Made by a program: the position numbers and the translations under genes. Below the pieces are notes generated by a model. The model saw nothing but the letters and a program-made list of their open reading frames with translations. It did no database searches and had not been told where the DNA came from. Shown here one piece after another: positions 45,296 to 53,441 of a stretch of 64,000 bases of DNA. The stretch is taken from contig NZ_JACONZ010000002.1 of assembly GCF_014287275.1 (NCBI RefSeq), positions 496,001 through 560,000 of the forward strand, in the 5' to 3' direction. Source of the DNA: Anaerofilum hominis. Lineage in GTDB: Bacteria; Bacillota; Clostridia; Oscillospirales; Ruminococcaceae. Position 1 is the stretch's first letter, and each line of letters begins with the position of its first letter.

Positions 45296-46023
45296 CCCCT
45301 TTCTGTTCTGCCGGCCTCAAGCGTGTAAACAATGGAGCCGGGATTGCTGTAATTGCAGTAATACTCGATCACCCTCTGATTTTTTTGCGACCGGACGATC
45401 CCGCTGGAGACCGCCGCCGCCCCCCGCGCACCCAGCAGAGCGGCGTCTTCCGGGGGGAGGGCAGAGATGCAGATGACCGACCGGCTGACAAAGGGGTCCG
45501 TTTTCAGCTCCTGAAACTTTTTTCGGATCGACTCACGGTTGAAATCGGTGTGGAGAAAATCGGGGAACAGGTCCAGGGGCGTATAAGAGTATTCAAGACA
45601 CATGGAAGTGCCCTCCCTCTGGCGGAGCCGTTTGAGCTCCAGCACCGGCGCGCCGGCAGGCAGGTCCATCACCTGCCGCAGATAGCCGCAGGGCGATATC
45701 CTGCGCTGGAGCAGGGTCCGGGTGGAGAGGATCACAAAGTTGGGGTACTGATGTCTGCGCAGGTTGGAGGCGGCGGAGGTGGTGAGCACTTCAAAGGGCC
45801 AGGCGCCCACGTACTGCCCGGAGCGGGACCGCGTGTAAAGCGTGCCCTCCCTGACCAGAATGGAGACGGCGTCATGGATGCACTGGCGGGACACGCCGAA
45901 CAGCGCGCACATCTCCCGCTGAGAGGGCAGCCTGCTCCCGGGCTTCAGGCCCTGCTCGCGGATGTAGCCGCGTATTTTTTCGCAGGTGAGCGCCCGCTTG
46001 TTTGCGCGATAGGCGTTTTTCAT
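45292..46023 (-). CDS. GntR-family regulator with UTRA domain
   Basis: The 243-residue protein has an N-terminal winged helix (KIRGYIREQGLKPGSRLPSQ and VSRQCIHDAVSILVREGTLY, about residues 10-70) and a C-terminal UTRA domain (MDLPAGAPVLELKRLRQREG, MCLEYSYTPLDLFPDFL). This is the HutC subfamily, which senses small metabolites. The start is 46023 by homology; the ATG overlaps the TGA of the PfkB gene. It likely controls the transporter-ARH locus. Confidence 0.88.
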   Translation of the reverse strand: MKNAYRANKRALTCEKIRGYIREQGLKPGSRLPSQREMCALFGVSRQCIHDAVSILVREGTLYTRSRSGQYVGAWPFEVLTTSAASNLRRHQYPNFVILSTRTLLQRRISPCGYLRQVMDLPAGAPVLELKRLRQREGTSMCLEYSYTPLDLFPDFLHTDFNRESIRKKFQELKTDPFVSRSVICISALPPEDAALLGARGAAAVSSGIVRSQKNQRVIEYYCNYSNPGSIVYTLEAGRTERG

Positions 46024-47039
46024 CGGTTTTCCCCGAGCAGGGGAAGGACCTGGGCCGCGCTGTGGGGATAGCCGTCCCGGCAATATTCGGGATGCTCCCG
46101 CACGTATTGGTCGTACACCTGGGCGGCAGTCCTGAACGCGGTCTCCCGCAGGCCGGCGTCAAATTTTTTGATGATGCCCGCACAGGACACGTTGATGCCG
46201 CCGGTGACGTTGGCGATGATCGCAGTCATCACCGGGTTGCGCGTCTTGCGCCAGGCGTACATCGCGGCGGCGGTGGAAGAATTGCCGCAGCCCGTGGCGT
46301 CCACGTGGGGGGCGCCCTCCAGATCGATGCTGGGGACGAACCAGCTTTTGCCCCGGTGCAGCAGATAGCTGCCGGCGCTGCCCGCGCGGTAGAAGAACAT
46401 GGGGATCTTCCAGTCGTGGATGCGGCGGAAGATCTCCTCACGGTCCTCCACGCCGAAAAAGTCTTTCGCCTCGTTGTGGTTCAGGCTGGCCATTTCCGGC
46501 CGCAGCAGCTCCAGGACCTGAAGCAGATGTCCCCGGTCGTAACGGCCGCCCTTGGCGATGCCGATCTCCCACATCAACTCAAAGTCGTTCCTGTTCCGGA
46601 TCTCCCGAAGCTGTTTCCAGAAGTGCAGATAAAGCGGTTCTACGAAGAGATAAAAAGCCTGCGCATTTTTGGTGTGGGCGTCGATCTGTGCCGGGCGCAC
46701 ATTGGTCCAGCCGTATTCGGCGGCGCGGTCGATCATCTCCTGCGTCGACCTGGCCGATTGGGCGTAAGAGCCGTCCTCCTCATAGATCAGGTCGGAGGAA
46801 TGGGTGTGGTCGTAGACGGTCTCCAGGGCGCTTTGGTCCACCTGGTTTGCCTGAAGCCAGTCCCCATAGTAATCATAAAAATCTTCGGCAACGTTGAGGA
46901 TCATTTTTACGCTGTCGTCCCAGATGCGGATGCCGGTATAGGCAAAGACGCCGGGGCCGCCCAGATTTGTGCCAAGACAGGTGCCGTCGGGTTTGACCAC
47001 CCGGTCGATCGAAGCCTGTCCGGCGGTGACATAGTTCAT
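46020..47039 (-). CDS. PfkB/ribokinase-family kinase with altered catalytic motif
   Basis: The 339-residue protein has the ribokinase fold: an N-terminal GG motif (NLGGPGVFAYTGIRI, about 25-39), SLNHNEAKDFFG (about 185-196) and the C-terminal signature region HVDATGCGNSSTAAAMYAW. The usual DTTGAGD motif with the catalytic Asp reads D247-A-T-G-C-G-N253, an Asn in the base position. Either the enzyme uses unusual chemistry, or it is a subfamily trait or a non-kinase paralogue. Start 47039 has AAGGAGG upstream. It is the first gene of the kinase-GntR-UTRA-MFS run. Confidence 0.82.
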   Translation of the reverse strand: MNYVTAGQASIDRVVKPDGTCLGTNLGGPGVFAYTGIRIWDDSVKMILNVAEDFYDYYGDWLQANQVDQSALETVYDHTHSSDLIYEEDGSYAQSARSTQEMIDRAAEYGWTNVRPAQIDAHTKNAQAFYLFVEPLYLHFWKQLREIRNRNDFELMWEIGIAKGGRYDRGHLLQVLELLRPEMASLNHNEAKDFFGVEDREEIFRRIHDWKIPMFFYRAGSAGSYLLHRGKSWFVPSIDLEGAPHVDATGCGNSSTAAAMYAWRKTRNPVMTAIIANVTGGINVSCAGIIKKFDAGLRETAFRTAAQVYDQYVREHPEYCRDGYPHSAAQVLPLLGENR

Positions 47040-47107
47040 GTGGGCCTCCTTTGAGATCATGCTGGAATGTGAGAGGATGCGGGCGCGTGCTGGAACGAAG
47101 GACCGCC

Positions 47108-47208
47108 GAAAAATCCACTGAGACGGGAGGCCTGCCCAAAACCCCGGACGCAGTCTGTCCGCGCCGGGTGTTTTGACGCCGAAAGCCTCCGTCTCAGCAG
47201 GATTTTTC
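47108..47208 (-). other. Structured intercistronic element between ARH-1 and the PfkB gene
   Basis: An outer imperfect stem (GAAAAATCC...GAGACGG-GAGGC with GCCTCC-GTCTC...GGATTTTTC, arms at 47108-47131 and 47185-47208) encloses an inner stem (CAAAAC-A-CCCGG with CCGGG-GTTTTG on the minus strand). It ends with a short T run and could be a terminator, an attenuator or a mobile palindromic element. Confidence 0.55.
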
Positions 47209-47232
47209 AGGTGTTTCCAGTTTTAAATCGCG

Positions 47233-48285
47233 CTAGAACAGGTCGGTGTGATATCTGTTTTCGATGAGCCGGACCATTTCAGCGGCTGCGCCGCAGAGGT
47301 CCAGATCGGGGTTGGCCTGGCGGAACAGGGCGCGCCAGGACTCGGGCAGGGCGCTGTAGCCGTTGCGCGCCCCGGCCAGCATCCCCGCGATGCAGGCGAT
47401 GGTGTCGGTGTCGCCGCCAATGTTTGCCCCGCCCAGGATAGAACCGGCGCTGTCGCCGTCCGCGGCCACAAAAAGGCCGATGGCAAGCGCGCAGGTCTGG
47501 GCTATGGCGGAGGAGTCGGTGCCCAGCTCGTCGTTGAGCAGGACTTCGGCCTCCTCGGGGCTGTCGGCCAGGTACGCCAGTTCCACGGCGCGCAGGATCT
47601 TGGGCAGCACCCGCGCCCCGGCGGCGATGCGCGCTTTTTCCAGCCCGATCGCCTCCCCGCGCTTGGCGCCGTAAACGCAGGCTTTCACGACAGTGTGGAC
47701 GTCGCATCGGCCCGTCATCGCCTGTGCGATCCCGCAGGCGATGGCACAGGCGGCGGAAAAGGCGATCTGGGTGGCGTGGGAGCACTCGGTCATGGCCACG
47801 GCCGTTTTGATCGCGCCTTCCAGATCCCCGGGATTGCAGAGCCCGGCGCCCGCGATGCGCATGATCGCGCCGTTGGAGGTGCCCAGCTCGTACCGCCCGC
47901 CGCTGCGGCCTACAGCGCAGGGGTCTTCGCCCGCTTTGAGGCGCTCGATGACGTTGCGGGTCGTGGGCCCCGCATTGCGCGGAAAATAGCGGGGATAGTT
48001 TTCCGACCAGCGCACCAGCGCTTCTCCCGCGGCCTGCGGCGTCAGTTCGCCCCCGCACCGGATCACGGCTTTGACCATCTCATACATCTGCGAGGTGTCG
48101 TCGGTGATCTCCGCCGTGCGGTTTCCCCAGGCCACCAGATTGGTGGACCCGTCGACAAAGCCGGTGATCCGGCCGTATTTTTCAAGAATCTCCTGTCTGC
48201 TCATCGCCTCGGTGGGGGCACCGATCCCGTCGCCCATCCCGGCGGTCACCAGGCAGCCCAGCACACGGTCATAAAGTGAATACAT
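47233..48285 (-). CDS. ADP-ribosylglycohydrolase family protein ARH-1 (intact motifs)
   Basis: The 350-residue protein has the ARH/DraG fold and all metal-ligand motifs: GMGDGIGAPTEA (about 16-27), TDDT (61-64) and GGDTDT (290-295), plus SNGAIMRIAG. The dimagnesium site should therefore be functional, cleaving N-glycosidic ADP-ribosyl or ribosyl bonds. The start at 48285 has AAGGAGG upstream. It is the last of five consecutive paralogues; its start overlaps the end of ARH-2. Confidence 0.92.
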   Translation of the reverse strand: MYSLYDRVLGCLVTAGMGDGIGAPTEAMSRQEILEKYGRITGFVDGSTNLVAWGNRTAEITDDTSQMYEMVKAVIRCGGELTPQAAGEALVRWSENYPRYFPRNAGPTTRNVIERLKAGEDPCAVGRSGGRYELGTSNGAIMRIAGAGLCNPGDLEGAIKTAVAMTECSHATQIAFSAACAIACGIAQAMTGRCDVHTVVKACVYGAKRGEAIGLEKARIAAGARVLPKILRAVELAYLADSPEEAEVLLNDELGTDSSAIAQTCALAIGLFVAADGDSAGSILGGANIGGDTDTIACIAGMLAGARNGYSALPESWRALFRQANPDLDLCGAAAEMVRLIENRYHTDLF

Positions 48286-49348
48286 CCCGTCCTCCTTCCA
48301 CAAGTTCGGCAAAAGCGGTCAGCCCGGCCCAGAGCGGCTCCCAGTCGAAGGGAGCGGCGGCCCGGACCTTTTCAAAGTGCTCTTCCAGCGCCTCGTCCAC
48401 AGGGGAGGATGCGGCGCAGGCCGCGGCGGCGATGACAGCGGTACAGCAGGCGCAGTTGCCGGCGTTGGCGGCAAGCCGTACCGCCTCCCCGGCGCGGCCG
48501 CCGGCGGCGATCACAAGCCCCACCGCGCTGGGCACCGCCTCGCTGGCGTAGGCGCCAAAACCGACCACATCGTTCAGCTCCTGCAGCAGCTTTTCCGGGT
48601 CGCGCCGGTACCGCAGGGCCAGGTTGACCGCAAGTTCGATGCGCTGCGGCAGTTTGGCGCCCACCGGGGGCATACCGGCTGCGGAAAGCCCCAACTCGTA
48701 CCCGTCGCGGGCGGCTTTCAGGGCCAGCTCGTAGAGGCGCCCGCAGTCAAACCCCGGCAGAAAAGAGGCGGCGGTCAGGGCTGCGCTGACCGCGGCGCCC
48801 GAGATGGCGATGGCGTTGGGATGAGTGGGCATTGAAAGCGTCACCGCATCCCGGATGGCGGCCTCGGGGTCGCCGGGGTTCAGCAGGCCGGCCACCCAGG
48901 CGCGGGCGGCGGCGCTGCAGTTGATCCTGCGCCCGTCGCAGGGGACAAGGTCAAAGCGGGTGGAAACGTAGGAGCCGTCCAGTCGTTCCAGACCCTCGCG
49001 GGTCACAGGGTCCAGAAAATCATCAAAGTAGGGGCGAAACGCTGCGTCTGTTTTCAGCCGCAGCAGCGCGCGCCCCGCCCGCGCAGCCGTGATATGACCG
49101 CCGTCGCTGAGAAAGCCGCGCAAAAGCAGATAGCCCGCGGCAAAAACGTCGCTCACCGCCCCCGGCGGAAACGCGGACCCCACGGCACCGGGCGGCGCTT
49201 TGCACAGGCGGCGGACCAGATCGCCGTCCCCAAGGTCCCGGCGGATCTGCTCGGGCCCCATGCCCAGCATGGGCAGTGCAAAGGCATCCGCGGCGGCGAC
49301 CGCGCGCACGGTGCGTTTCATGCGGGCGGACAAGTCCAAAGCGTTCAA
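48269..49348 (-). CDS. ADP-ribosylglycohydrolase family protein ARH-2 (degenerate metal site)
   Basis: The 359 residues keep the fold: AAARAWVAGLLNPGDPEAAI and SMPTHPNAIAISGA line up with the paralogues. The catalytic motifs are lost: GD is absent near the N-terminus, TDDT reads SDVF (66-69) and GGDTDT reads NAGNCACC (295-302). It starts at TTG 49348, overlapping the ARH-3 stop (TTGA), behind AAGGAGG. It is full length and translationally coupled, so probably a maintained pseudoenzyme, not debris. Confidence 0.85.
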   Translation of the reverse strand: MNALDLSARMKRTVRAVAAADAFALPMLGMGPEQIRRDLGDGDLVRRLCKAPPGAVGSAFPPGAVSDVFAAGYLLLRGFLSDGGHITAARAGRALLRLKTDAAFRPYFDDFLDPVTREGLERLDGSYVSTRFDLVPCDGRRINCSAAARAWVAGLLNPGDPEAAIRDAVTLSMPTHPNAIAISGAAVSAALTAASFLPGFDCGRLYELALKAARDGYELGLSAAGMPPVGAKLPQRIELAVNLALRYRRDPEKLLQELNDVVGFGAYASEAVPSAVGLVIAAGGRAGEAVRLAANAGNCACCTAVIAAAACAASSPVDEALEEHFEKVRAAAPFDWEPLWAGLTAFAELVEGGRDVFTL

Positions 49349-50373
49349 CAGATCCCCTCCTTTACGACGGCGCAGATCCCTGCGGCCATAGCTTTCAGGT
49401 CAAAGCCGTTTTGGCTGTCGATCAGGTCTGAAAAGTGCGGGGGCAGTTCCGCGTCGCCGTTCCACGCCCCCAGCACATAGCCCAGCATACAGGCGGTGGA
49501 GTCAGCGTCGCTGCCCATATTGACCGCCATGACCAGAGAGTCCATCAGGCGGCCCTTGCAGGCGGCGAGGATGCCGAAAGCGGCGGGGATCGCCTCGTAG
49601 GCATAAAGCCCGGCGCCCACGGTATCGCCGATCTGGAAAAGCGCCTGCTCAAAGTCTCCCTGATAGCGCAGGCCCAGCTCCACCGCCAGTTCCAGACGGC
49701 GGGCAACGCTGCTGCCGGCGATCTCTGATGTGCGGCCCGCGCTCTGCTCCAGCCCCTGAGAGATCCCGCAAAGCCCGGCGGAGATCAGGTCCAGATATCC
49801 CGTGTTGGGACAAAAGGCGCGGGCGGCCGCGGCCGCGATGGCGCAGGCCGCGGAGAGAGAGATCGGGTTGCTGTGGGTGGGCAGACACATCGTGATCGCG
49901 TCCTCGACCGCCTTTTCCGGGTCTCCCGGGTGGAACAGCCCCATCATGCCGGCTTTCATGCCGCCGCCGTTGGTGGCGAGCGTGGGGGAGAGCCGGGCCG
50001 GGTCGCCGTCGTCCGCTTCCCCCAACAGCTTCAAGATCCCTCTTTTGGTGCTCGGCCCGCAGTAGCAGGTGTATTCCGGGTGCTGCCACCAGCGCCTGAG
50101 GCCCTCCACAGCCAGGGCGGTCGTGATGCGGCTGCGGTGTTCCAGCAGTACCTGGGCGGTGTAATAGGCCACCGAAAAGTCGTCGCTGACCATACCCGCA
50201 TGGGCGTTGATGGTCAGGCCGTCGCCGGTGGGCTCCAGCAGATCGCGGATATAGCCGCCGTACCGGCTGCGGAGAAATTCCGGGGCAAAGCCCTCGGAAA
50301 CAGTGCCCATCGCGTCCCCGGCAGCGGCCGCCAGCAGCGCCCCATGGAGCCGGGCATACAGTTCATTGTGCAT
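49345..50373 (-). CDS. ADP-ribosylglycohydrolase family protein ARH-3 (intact motifs)
   Basis: The 342-residue protein has AAAGDAMGTVSEG (about 17-29), SDDF (63-66) in place of TDDT, NGGGMKAGMMGLFHPGDPEK and GSDADS (287-292), keeping the aspartates expected to bind magnesium. It is closest to ARH-5. GGGAGGGG precedes the ATG. It overlaps ARH-2 downstream and lies 18 nt after ARH-4. Confidence 0.9.
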   Translation of the reverse strand: MHNELYARLHGALLAAAAGDAMGTVSEGFAPEFLRSRYGGYIRDLLEPTGDGLTINAHAGMVSDDFSVAYYTAQVLLEHRSRITTALAVEGLRRWWQHPEYTCYCGPSTKRGILKLLGEADDGDPARLSPTLATNGGGMKAGMMGLFHPGDPEKAVEDAITMCLPTHSNPISLSAACAIAAAAARAFCPNTGYLDLISAGLCGISQGLEQSAGRTSEIAGSSVARRLELAVELGLRYQGDFEQALFQIGDTVGAGLYAYEAIPAAFGILAACKGRLMDSLVMAVNMGSDADSTACMLGYVLGAWNGDAELPPHFSDLIDSQNGFDLKAMAAGICAVVKEGIC

Positions 50374-50391
50374 GATCCCCTCCCAAAAGCG

Positions 50392-51414
50392 TCATATAAG
50401 GGCCGAGACCGCGCGGGCTGTGCCCGCAAGGTCCATTCCGTTTACGTCGGACAGATATTCCAGGTGCCGCGGCGGCAGCCCGGCGCAGCCGCGGAGAGCG
50501 CCCGCCATCGCGCCCGCCATCGTGGCCACGGCGCTGCTGGCGTTGCCGGCGTTGACGGAGCGATAGATCGTCTCCATGACGTCGCCGCCGGCGGAGACCA
50601 GAAAACCAAAAGCGGCGGGGACAGCCTCGTTGGCGGGAGAACCCGTCCCGACCAGGTCGGTCATCTCGTTGACGCAGCGCTCAAGATCATTTGCGCAGCT
50701 CAGGCCGATCCGCACGGCGAGCCGGATGCGCTTTTCCACGCTGGCGCCGGCCGCGTCGCCGGCCACCTCCAGCGCTTTCCGGTAACCGGTCTGCGCGCCG
50801 TACAGGCCGGCCTCGACGATGCGGCCGGTGTCGGATCTTTCCATCATGGCGCAGGCCGTGCCGGCCGCGACGGCGCAGGCGCCGGACAGGGCGATGACGT
50901 TATCGTGGGTGGGCAGGCCCATCACCAGGGCGTCCCGCACGGCGCGGTCGGGGTCGCCCGGGTGGAGCAGCCCGGCCACCCAGGCCCTTGCGGCGGCGCC
51001 GCTGTTGAGGGTCTTTTGGAACCCGGTGAACTTGTCCTGGTCCTCCGCGGGGGCGGAGCCCTCCAGCTTTTGGATGCAGTACCGGGTGGTGGGGTCCGCA
51101 CAGCAGTCAAAATAAAATTTATAACGCCCGTTTTTCCATTCAAGCAGGCTTTCGGTCACCGCCTGATCGGAGATGCCGCCGTGCCTGACAAAAGCCTCCA
51201 CAGCGGCGAAAGCAGAGCTGAAAGAGCCCGAGACCATCCCTTTTTTCAGCTCCGGGGCAAGCGCCCCCTCCGGGGGCGCCGTATAGTCCCGGACGAACTC
51301 GCCCCCTCCGCAGAGCCGCTTGATCAGGTAGACCGGCAGGGAATCAAGGGGGGCGCCCATCGCGTCTCCGATCGCCGCCGCGAGCAGGGCCCCGAGTACT
51401 TTGTCCTGTTTCAT
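50392..51414 (-). CDS. ADP-ribosylglycohydrolase family protein ARH-4 (degenerate metal site)
   Basis: The 340 residues keep the N-terminal AAAIGDAMGAPLDS and the fold (AAARAWVAGLLHPGDPDRAV, GLPTHDNVIALSGACAV). The TDDT equivalent reads SGSF (62-65) and the GGDTDT equivalent AGNASSA (289-295), so most metal ligands are gone. It is closest to ARH-2. AAAGGACGG precedes the ATG. Full length suggests a maintained non-catalytic partner. Confidence 0.85.
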   Translation of the reverse strand: MKQDKVLGALLAAAIGDAMGAPLDSLPVYLIKRLCGGGEFVRDYTAPPEGALAPELKKGMVSGSFSSAFAAVEAFVRHGGISDQAVTESLLEWKNGRYKFYFDCCADPTTRYCIQKLEGSAPAEDQDKFTGFQKTLNSGAAARAWVAGLLHPGDPDRAVRDALVMGLPTHDNVIALSGACAVAAGTACAMMERSDTGRIVEAGLYGAQTGYRKALEVAGDAAGASVEKRIRLAVRIGLSCANDLERCVNEMTDLVGTGSPANEAVPAAFGFLVSAGGDVMETIYRSVNAGNASSAVATMAGAMAGALRGCAGLPPRHLEYLSDVNGMDLAGTARAVSALI

Positions 51415-51460
51415 TTTGTGATCCGTCCTTTCCTGGGTGAGCCGGACAGCGACGTCCCGC

Positions 51461-52495
51461 TTAGGTTTCCGGCGTGTTTCCCGCGATGGCGTCGATCTGA
51501 AGCGCCATATCCCTCAGATCGAAGTGGTTGACCTCGTCGATCAGGGCCAGATATCTGGGGGAGAGGTCCCTTGACGAGCAGTACGCGCCGGTGATAAAAC
51601 CCGTCATGCAGGCCACGGTGTCCGTGTCGTCGCCCGCGTTGATGGCCATGTAGAGAGAATCCATCACCTGTCCCCGCGCGGCGGCGATGTAGCCGAAAGC
51701 GGCGGGGATCGATTCATGTGCGAACAGGCCGCATCCGATCACGTCGGCGATCTCCTCCATGGCGGCGGCGAGATCGTCCTGATGTGCCAGCCCGATCTCG
51801 GCGGCAAGGGCGATCCGCTTGGAAATACTGCTGGCCGCCACGGGGCGGAAATGCTCCAGCGAGCGGGCGTACCCCTCCTGTGCGCCGTAGATGCCGGCCT
51901 CGATCAGGTCCAGGTAAGATACGCCCGGGCAAAAGGCCTTTGCAGTGGCCGCCGCAATGGCACAGGCCGCGGACAGCGCGATGGTGTTGTCGTGGGTGAG
52001 CCCGCACAGGGTGATCGTATCGTCGATCGCAGCGTCCAGGTCGCCGGGGTTGAACAGGCCCATCATCCCGGATTTCATCCCGCCGCCGTTGGTGACCCTG
52101 CTGTTGTCGCACAGAAGAAGATCGCCCCGGGAGGGGGGAGACGGGCGCCCCCTCAGGCGGTTGATGGTGGTGATGGTGGTGGGCCCGGCGCACTGCGCGT
52201 AAAGCGGCTGCTCGTTCCAGCGCAGCAGCCCCTCGATCGCCAGTTCCCGGTCGACCTTTTGCCGGTGCTCGATCAGCGGGAGCGCCGAATAATACGCCAC
52301 GGAAAAATCGTCCGTCACCAGCCCGATCTGGTGCCCTTTGGCCTTTAACGCCTCGTGGGGCTCGATAAAAGTATCCACCCAGCCATAGTCCTTTTTCAGT
52401 TTTCGCCGGGAAGCGTGTTCCGTGACAGCGCCCATGGAGTCGCCGATCGCCGCCGCGAGCAGCCCTCCCAAGATCTTTTCCTGCCTGTCAGTCAT
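51461..52495 (-). CDS. ADP-ribosylglycohydrolase family protein ARH-5 (intact motifs)
   Basis: The 344-residue protein has AAAIGDSMGAVTEH (about 14-27), TDDF (61-64), NGGGMKSGMMGLFNPGDLDA and GDDTDT (288-293), all consistent with an active dimagnesium site. It is closest to ARH-3. The start at 52495 is set by AGGAGG and homology; the open frame runs 31 codons further upstream. It is the first ARH gene, 19 nt after the second permease. Confidence 0.92.
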   Translation of the reverse strand: MTDRQEKILGGLLAAAIGDSMGAVTEHASRRKLKKDYGWVDTFIEPHEALKAKGHQIGLVTDDFSVAYYSALPLIEHRQKVDRELAIEGLLRWNEQPLYAQCAGPTTITTINRLRGRPSPPSRGDLLLCDNSRVTNGGGMKSGMMGLFNPGDLDAAIDDTITLCGLTHDNTIALSAACAIAAATAKAFCPGVSYLDLIEAGIYGAQEGYARSLEHFRPVAASSISKRIALAAEIGLAHQDDLAAAMEEIADVIGCGLFAHESIPAAFGYIAAARGQVMDSLYMAINAGDDTDTVACMTGFITGAYCSSRDLSPRYLALIDEVNHFDLRDMALQIDAIAGNTPET

Positions 52496-52514
52496 TCTGA
52501 TCCTCCTTATCTGG

Positions 52515-53441
52515 CTATACTTCGATGTCGGCGGTCCCCTTGAAATTCTTGAGGCCATTAAAGAAGAGCACCAGAATGACCGCAACATAGGGGATCATGG
52601 AGATAATTTGCGTGGGGATGCTGAGGGTGCCCAGGACCAGGACCAGGGCCTGGGAATAGGCGAACAGCAGCGCTACCAGCAGGATCTTCAGCGGGTTCCC
52701 CTTGCCGATGGCGATGGAGCACATGCACAGAAATCCCCGCCCGGCTGTCATATTTTCAGAGAACATCGAGATGCCTGAAAGGGTCAGAAAGGTGCCCGAG
52801 ACGGCAGTGAACGTCCCCATCAGCAGCAGGGAGATCCAGCGGTATTTTTCCACGTCGATGCCGGCGGTGTAGGCCGCCTGGGCGTTTTGCCCAATGCCGC
52901 GGATGCGCAGGCCGAACGGCGTTTTGTACATCACGACAAAAGCGGCGACCACCATCACGAAAGACAGGTACACCAGGATGATGTTGTTGTTGAAGATGGA
53001 ATCCAGCAGCGGTATCTTTTCCAGCAGCTTGAAATGGATGGGGCTGAAGCTGACGATCCGCTCGTTGTAGACAGAGCCGCGCACGTTGAAGATGATCACC
53101 ATCAAAAGGGTCGTCACGGCCCAGGCGCTGGAGTTGAGGGCGATGCCCACGATCAGCGTGTTGGCCTTAAAGACAAACGCCATCAGGCCGAAGACGACCG
53201 AAATGAGCAGGCCGATCCCGATGCCGCAGAGCAGGCCGACCCAGGGGCTGCCGGTCAGATAGCTGCCCAGGATGGAAAAAAAGCAGGAATAGAGCATGAC
53301 CGCCTCATAGGCGATGTTCACACAGCCGGAGGTGTGGTTGAAACAGCCGCCCATGGCCCCGAAAAGGATCGGGCAGGCCAGGCGGAAGGTGGCGGCAAAG
53401 GTGGAAGCCGTAAGGGCAAGCTCCAAAATCGATTTAAGCAA
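52515..53441 (-). CDS. Nucleoside-type ABC transporter permease 2
   Basis: The 308-residue protein has eight or more transmembrane helices and the COG1079 (YufQ-like) pattern: ACPILFGAMGGCFNHTSGCV, TPFGLRIRGIGQNAQAAYTA (coupling segment) and GFLCMCSIAIGKGNPLKILL. It pairs with permease 1 in BMP-type nucleoside importers. The start is TTG 53441 (MLKSILELALTAST) because no ATG lies before the family homology; it overlaps permease 1 by 8 bases, with AAGGAG upstream. Confidence 0.88.
   Translation of the reverse strand: MLKSILELALTASTFAATFRLACPILFGAMGGCFNHTSGCVNIAYEAVMLYSCFFSILGSYLTGSPWVGLLCGIGIGLLISVVFGLMAFVFKANTLIVGIALNSSAWAVTTLLMVIIFNVRGSVYNERIVSFSPIHFKLLEKIPLLDSIFNNNIILVYLSFVMVVAAFVVMYKTPFGLRIRGIGQNAQAAYTAGIDVEKYRWISLLLMGTFTAVSGTFLTLSGISMFSENMTAGRGFLCMCSIAIGKGNPLKILLVALLFAYSQALVLVLGTLSIPTQIISMIPYVAVILVLFFNGLKNFKGTADIEV

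Noticed and set aside
48269..51414. ARH-2 and ARH-4 as pseudogenes
   Set aside because: Both are full length, without frameshifts or stops, translationally coupled with good ribosome binding sites, and keep the fold; they look like maintained non-catalytic proteins.
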